From contig CAKRRX010000015.1 of assembly GCA_934394595.1 (NCBI GenBank), positions 1-36,786 of the forward strand: a stretch of DNA of 36,786 bases, written 5' to 3'. Both the position numbers and the translations under genes were made by a program. Source of the stretch: an uncultured Blautia sp. GTDB lineage: Bacteria > Bacillota > Clostridia > Lachnospirales > Lachnospiraceae. Numbering within the stretch: the first letter of the stretch is position 1; every line of letters starts with the position of its first letter. The notes below the pieces were generated by a model. It searched no databases and was not told the DNA's origin. It saw only the letters and a program-made list of their open reading frames with translations. Of the stretch, positions 33,911 to 36,786 are shown one piece after another.

Positions 33911-34009
33911 ATAATTCAAAATTTTTATAACTATATCAGAGGAAAAATGATATACTAAGTGCAGTGATGTCAGTTGACGAAATAGAATGAGAAAGCATGG
34001 ATAACAAAA

Positions 34010-34792
34010 ATGGGAATTATTAATGTAACTTCAGACAGAAAAAATGTAACTTTGGATTCAGATGTGATTCTTTACATTTTAATGAACGGAAAAATTGCGG
34101 AGATTCATATTGTCGGGGGAAGAGTATACGAGACGCGTACTGCTTTGAAAGATCTGGAAGGACTGTTGGAGAAAGAATTTGTAAAAATACATAGAGGCTG
34201 TATTGTGTCTGTAAAAGCTGTTCATGCCGTGACAGATACGGTAAATCTCAGCAATGGCGAAGAACTGTTGTATACAGTTCGTAAGAAAAAACAAATAGTG
34301 GCAGAAATTCAGGAAAAGCAGAAAAATATGATTAATGCTTTGGGAAAAAAAGGTATTCCGGCTACGGAAGAAGAATATTGCCGCCATTATAGTTCTTTTG
34401 AATATCTGCCCATTGCATTTACAGACATAGAAATGGTGTTTGATGAAGAAAGACGTGCGGTAGACTGGATTTTCCGTTATGCAAATCAGGAACTTGCCAC
34501 ATTAGAAAAGCTTTCGCTGAATCAGTTGGTGGGTAAATCTTTTGGCAGTCTGTTTGCCAATATGGATTCGAAATGGCTGCGAAGTTATGAACGTGTGGCA
34601 CTTTATGGAGAGGTATTGGAAATCATGGACTATAGCCCGGAAATAGATAAGAATCTGAAAGTAATCTGTTTTCCTACTTTTAAGGGGCATTGTGGTTGTC
34701 TTCTGTTTGATCTGGATACGATTAAGACAGTTAATAGTAGTAATAATGTCCATAAAATATGGAATACATATTTGAAGAACTATACAAAATAA
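34010..34792 (+). CDS. LytTR-PAS regulator
   Basis: 260-residue DNA-binding regulator. Residues 1-100 form a LytTR domain, with the diagnostic FVKIHRGCIVSVKAV stretch around 57-72. After a helical linker, residues about 125-255 look like a PAS domain of the type used as sensors in Lachnospiraceae signalling proteins (IAFTDIEMVFDEERRAVDW, then VGKSFGSLFANMDSKWL). LytTR usually lies at the C-terminus behind a receiver domain, so this order is uncommon. The ribosome site before ATG 34010 is weak (AAAG-like); TATACT upstream near 33951 is a possible -10. It stands alone, closed by a terminator. Its ligand and targets are unknown. Confidence 0.82.
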   Translation: MGIINVTSDRKNVTLDSDVILYILMNGKIAEIHIVGGRVYETRTALKDLEGLLEKEFVKIHRGCIVSVKAVHAVTDTVNLSNGEELLYTVRKKKQIVAEIQEKQKNMINALGKKGIPATEEEYCRHYSSFEYLPIAFTDIEMVFDEERRAVDWIFRYANQELATLEKLSLNQLVGKSFGSLFANMDSKWLRSYERVALYGEVLEIMDYSPEIDKNLKVICFPTFKGHCGCLLFDLDTIKTVNSSNNVHKIWNTYLKNYTK

Positions 34793-34820
34793 ATAAAATA
34801 TGTTGCTTTAAGCCACTTTG

Positions 34821-34861
34821 ATGTCGTTTTACTCCACGCTCTGGAATAAAACGACATTTTT
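34821..34861 (+). terminator. Terminator after the LytTR-PAS gene
   Basis: ATGTCGTTTTA (34821-34831) pairs perfectly with TAAAACGACAT (34847-34857) and a TCC/GGA step can extend it; TTTTT follows. It lies between the convergent LytTR-PAS and MATE genes; on the minus strand the A-rich flank is short. Confidence 0.9.
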
Positions 34862-34896
34862 GTAATGAAGCTTTATGGGGCGAAGTTTTGTGGCTT

Positions 34897-36237
34897 TTAT
34901 AAGTCATGCCTCTTTTTATTCAGATAAATAAAGAACAATACATTCAGCACAATTCCCACAGCGGTGGAGGTTGGTGCTGCCAGACCAATCCTGGTCAGAC
35001 TGGCATCGGGCTGGATACTCATATAATAGGACATGGGAAGCCGCACCAGAAGTGTCTGGAACAGTCCCTGAAACATAACCCATACTGTATGATTGCTTCC
35101 ATTGAAATAACCAATCATACTAAAGAGAACTGCGGTGAGGATAGTTTCCGGCGCAAAGCCCTTGAGATAGTCAAAGCCTTTTTGGATAACGGCGGCATCT
35201 GTGGAGAAAAATCCGGCCAGCATATCACCTTTTAGAATAACAAGAGCAAATACCAGACATCCGAAAAACAGTCCTATGCCAATGCCGGTAAGCATGGAAT
35301 GTCTGGCACGTTTCTGATTGCCTGCTCCTACATTCTGGGATACAAAAGAAGCCATAGACTGCATCAGGGAGCTTGGTATGAGCATGGCAAAGTTTACGAT
35401 CTTGCAGGCAACGCCATAACCAGACGAAGCTTCCAGTCCCAATCGGTTTACAAAGGCGCACAGAGCCAGGAAAGAAAGCTGTGTCAGGCATTCCTGAAGG
35501 GCCAGGGGAAGTCCGATCCCAAGGAATTTTTTGCACTGTGAATTAAACCGTAAATCTGATTTTCTGATGGAAAAAGAAAGGTTCTTTTTCAGCAGAATTA
35601 CCACGGCACAGACAACGCTGACGGCCTGGGCAAAAACTGTGGCAAGTGCAGCTCCGGCTGCATCCATATGAAGTCCGGCAACCAGTATCAGATCCCCGAA
35701 AATATTAACGATACATGCCACAAGGACAAAAATCAGAGGGGATTTGCTGTCTCCAAGTCCACGGAAAATCGCAGAAAGAAGGTTATAGGCTACAATAAAG
35801 AAAATGCCGCTTCCACAGATGCGGACATAGCTTGTGGTGAGATCCAGGGCTTCTGTTGGTGCCTGCATCAATATGGAAATCGGACGGGCAAATGCAACCA
35901 TAAGAATAAACAGCACGATGGAAATAACTGCAAATACCACTGCTGCGCCGCCGATTACAGAACCAATCTGTTCCGGCTTTTTTTCTCCGAGATAACGGGC
36001 GATAAGGACTGTGATACCCATTGCAAACTGGGTCACTACGAAGGTGACAAGGTTGAGAACCTGACTGCCTGTGGAAACCGCAGAAAGTCCGGATGTGGAA
36101 CCAAAGCGCCCCACTACCAGCAGATCTACGGCACCGTATGCCGCCTGCAAAACCAATGCTCCCAAAATCGGAAGCATGAAAAGTGCCAGCTTTTTCAGAA
36201 TGCTTCCCTGTGTAAAATCATTTCTTTCACTTGTCAA
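34897..36237 (-). CDS. MATE-family efflux transporter
   Basis: Cation-coupled multidrug and toxin extruder, 446 residues, about twelve membrane segments in two homologous halves. The first half begins FTQGSILKKLALFMLPILGALVLQAAYGAVD and contains VGRFGSTSGLSAVSTGSQ; the second begins near FLGIGLPLALQECLTQLSFLALC. The start is taken as TTG at 36237 (LTSERNDFTQG), with AAAGGAG 8 bases upstream; a longer ATG reading from 36279 has no ribosome site and would overlap marR more. The start lies inside the end of marR (11-base overlap), so the two are translated together and the MarR protein probably controls this pump. Confidence 0.92.
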   Translation of the reverse strand: MTSERNDFTQGSILKKLALFMLPILGALVLQAAYGAVDLLVVGRFGSTSGLSAVSTGSQVLNLVTFVVTQFAMGITVLIARYLGEKKPEQIGSVIGGAAVVFAVISIVLFILMVAFARPISILMQAPTEALDLTTSYVRICGSGIFFIVAYNLLSAIFRGLGDSKSPLIFVLVACIVNIFGDLILVAGLHMDAAGAALATVFAQAVSVVCAVVILLKKNLSFSIRKSDLRFNSQCKKFLGIGLPLALQECLTQLSFLALCAFVNRLGLEASSGYGVACKIVNFAMLIPSSLMQSMASFVSQNVGAGNQKRARHSMLTGIGIGLFFGCLVFALVILKGDMLAGFFSTDAAVIQKGFDYLKGFAPETILTAVLFSMIGYFNGSNHTVWVMFQGLFQTLLVRLPMSYYMSIQPDASLTRIGLAAPTSTAVGIVLNVLFFIYLNKKRHDL

Positions 36238-36679
36238 TGGAAATTCTCCTTTCCTGCATAATCTGATGGAATTTGTCAATGGTGCGGATCATACCCTCTG
36301 CCTCTTCTTCTGAAATCTCATCCATAAAAGGTGCCAGTGCATTGAAATATTGCTCGCCGTATTTGTCCAGCAGCTGTTTCCCGGATTCGGTGATGGTAAG
36401 ATAGGTAACGCGGCCATCCTCTGTAGAAGCAAGCTTTTGAATCAATCCCTTGGCTTCTATATCTTTGAGTGTACGGGTGACACCAGGCCTTGGAATAGTA
36501 AGGGCATTGCTGACATCTGATACTTTCACCTGGATTCCCTGCCTGTTAAGCTTCTGAATGGTGTCCAAATATTGGATATAAGAGGAACCGATTCCCTCAG
36601 GCAGCGGCGGAAGCATATCCCGGATCCGCTTGGCCTGATAGCAGGCATCCAGCATTCGTTTGATAAGTTCGATATCCAT
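36227..36679 (-). CDS. MarR-family transcriptional regulator
   Basis: 150-residue winged-helix regulator. The HTH region is VKVSDVSNALTIPRPGVTRTLKDIEAKGLI, given here as residues 51-80, followed by the wing STEDGRVTYLTITESGKQLL with the typical Asp-Gly-Arg turn. The C-terminal helix forms the dimer. ATG 36679 has AAGGAG well placed upstream. It precedes and overlaps the MATE gene; such pairs are usually self-repressed and induced by a compound that the pump exports. Confidence 0.93.
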   Translation of the reverse strand: MDIELIKRMLDACYQAKRIRDMLPPLPEGIGSSYIQYLDTIQKLNRQGIQVKVSDVSNALTIPRPGVTRTLKDIEAKGLIQKLASTEDGRVTYLTITESGKQLLDKYGEQYFNALAPFMDEISEEEAEGMIRTIDKFHQIMQERRISIDK

Positions 36680-36751
36680 ATGTTTTCTCCTTAAAAAATG
36701 TTGTTCATAGATAGGGGGACTGGCAGGTGCCCTGCCTTTGTATCACACAAA

Positions 36752-36785
36752 ATAATTACCACAGATAATTAACAATGGTAATTAT
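36752..36785 (-). promoter_or_regulatory. Inverted repeat, probable MarR operator
   Basis: ATAATTACCA (36752-36761) and TGGTAATTAT (36776-36785) form a perfect 10-base inverted repeat with a 14-base AT-rich spacer, about 75 bases before marR. Between it and the gene a small hairpin GGCAG-gtgcc-CTGCC (36722-36736) lies in the leader. Confidence 0.65.
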
Positions 36786-36786
36786 A

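Overview
The window looks like a chromosome segment of an anaerobic, low-to-mid GC Firmicute, most likely a gut Clostridia of the Lachnospiraceae type. The reasons are strong AGGAGG-like ribosome binding sites, ATG/GTG/TTG starts, a BMP-type nucleoside ABC transporter, a RibU-type vitamin transporter under an FMN riboswitch, LacI-regulated catabolic operons, and IS3 and IS200/IS605 remnants. The genus is not determined.

Region 1 (1-6315) is a nucleoside-salvage operon: a BMP-family lipoprotein, a double-domain ATPase and two permeases, joined by 4-base overlaps, followed by phosphopentomutase (deoB). Import of nucleosides and conversion of (deoxy)ribose-1-phosphate to the 5-phosphate fit together. 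Region 2 (about 6340-10402) is a graveyard of mobile elements. It holds a possible structured RNA, a left-end IS3-family fragment behind a strong terminator, a tyrosine recombinase with an internal stop and no C-terminus, a long hairpin, and an IS200/IS605 element with an apparently intact TnpA but a broken TnpB.

Region 3 (10440-14148) holds an MFS transporter with a LacI-type operator, a small acidic membrane-anchored protein of unknown function, and a leftward ribU-NUDIX unit with a consensus promoter, an FMN riboswitch and a leader terminator.

Region 4 (14302-32037) is the most interesting part. Two identical 13-base LacI-type operators 117 bases apart bracket the promoter of a seven-gene operon: oppB, oppC, oppD, oppF, an M29 aminopeptidase, a GHL6-like putative glycoside hydrolase, and oppA. 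A perfect terminator ends it. Next come two divergent LacI-family regulators with nearly the same recognition helix. The rightward one heads a second operon of a PepV-like M20 dipeptidase, a second GHL6-like hydrolase and a GH106-like hydrolase of 924 residues. No hydrolase or peptidase here has a signal peptide. I infer that an intact glycosylated peptide (or other glycoside) is imported by the Opp system and taken apart in the cytoplasm. This is a hypothesis from gene content; the substrate is unknown.

Region 5 (32105-36786) holds a cytoplasmic S8 (CspB-like) serine protease, a LytTR-PAS regulator with an unusual domain order, a terminator, and a leftward marR-MATE pair that overlaps by 11 bases and lies behind a 10-base inverted repeat. 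I see no tRNA, rRNA or CRISPR array.
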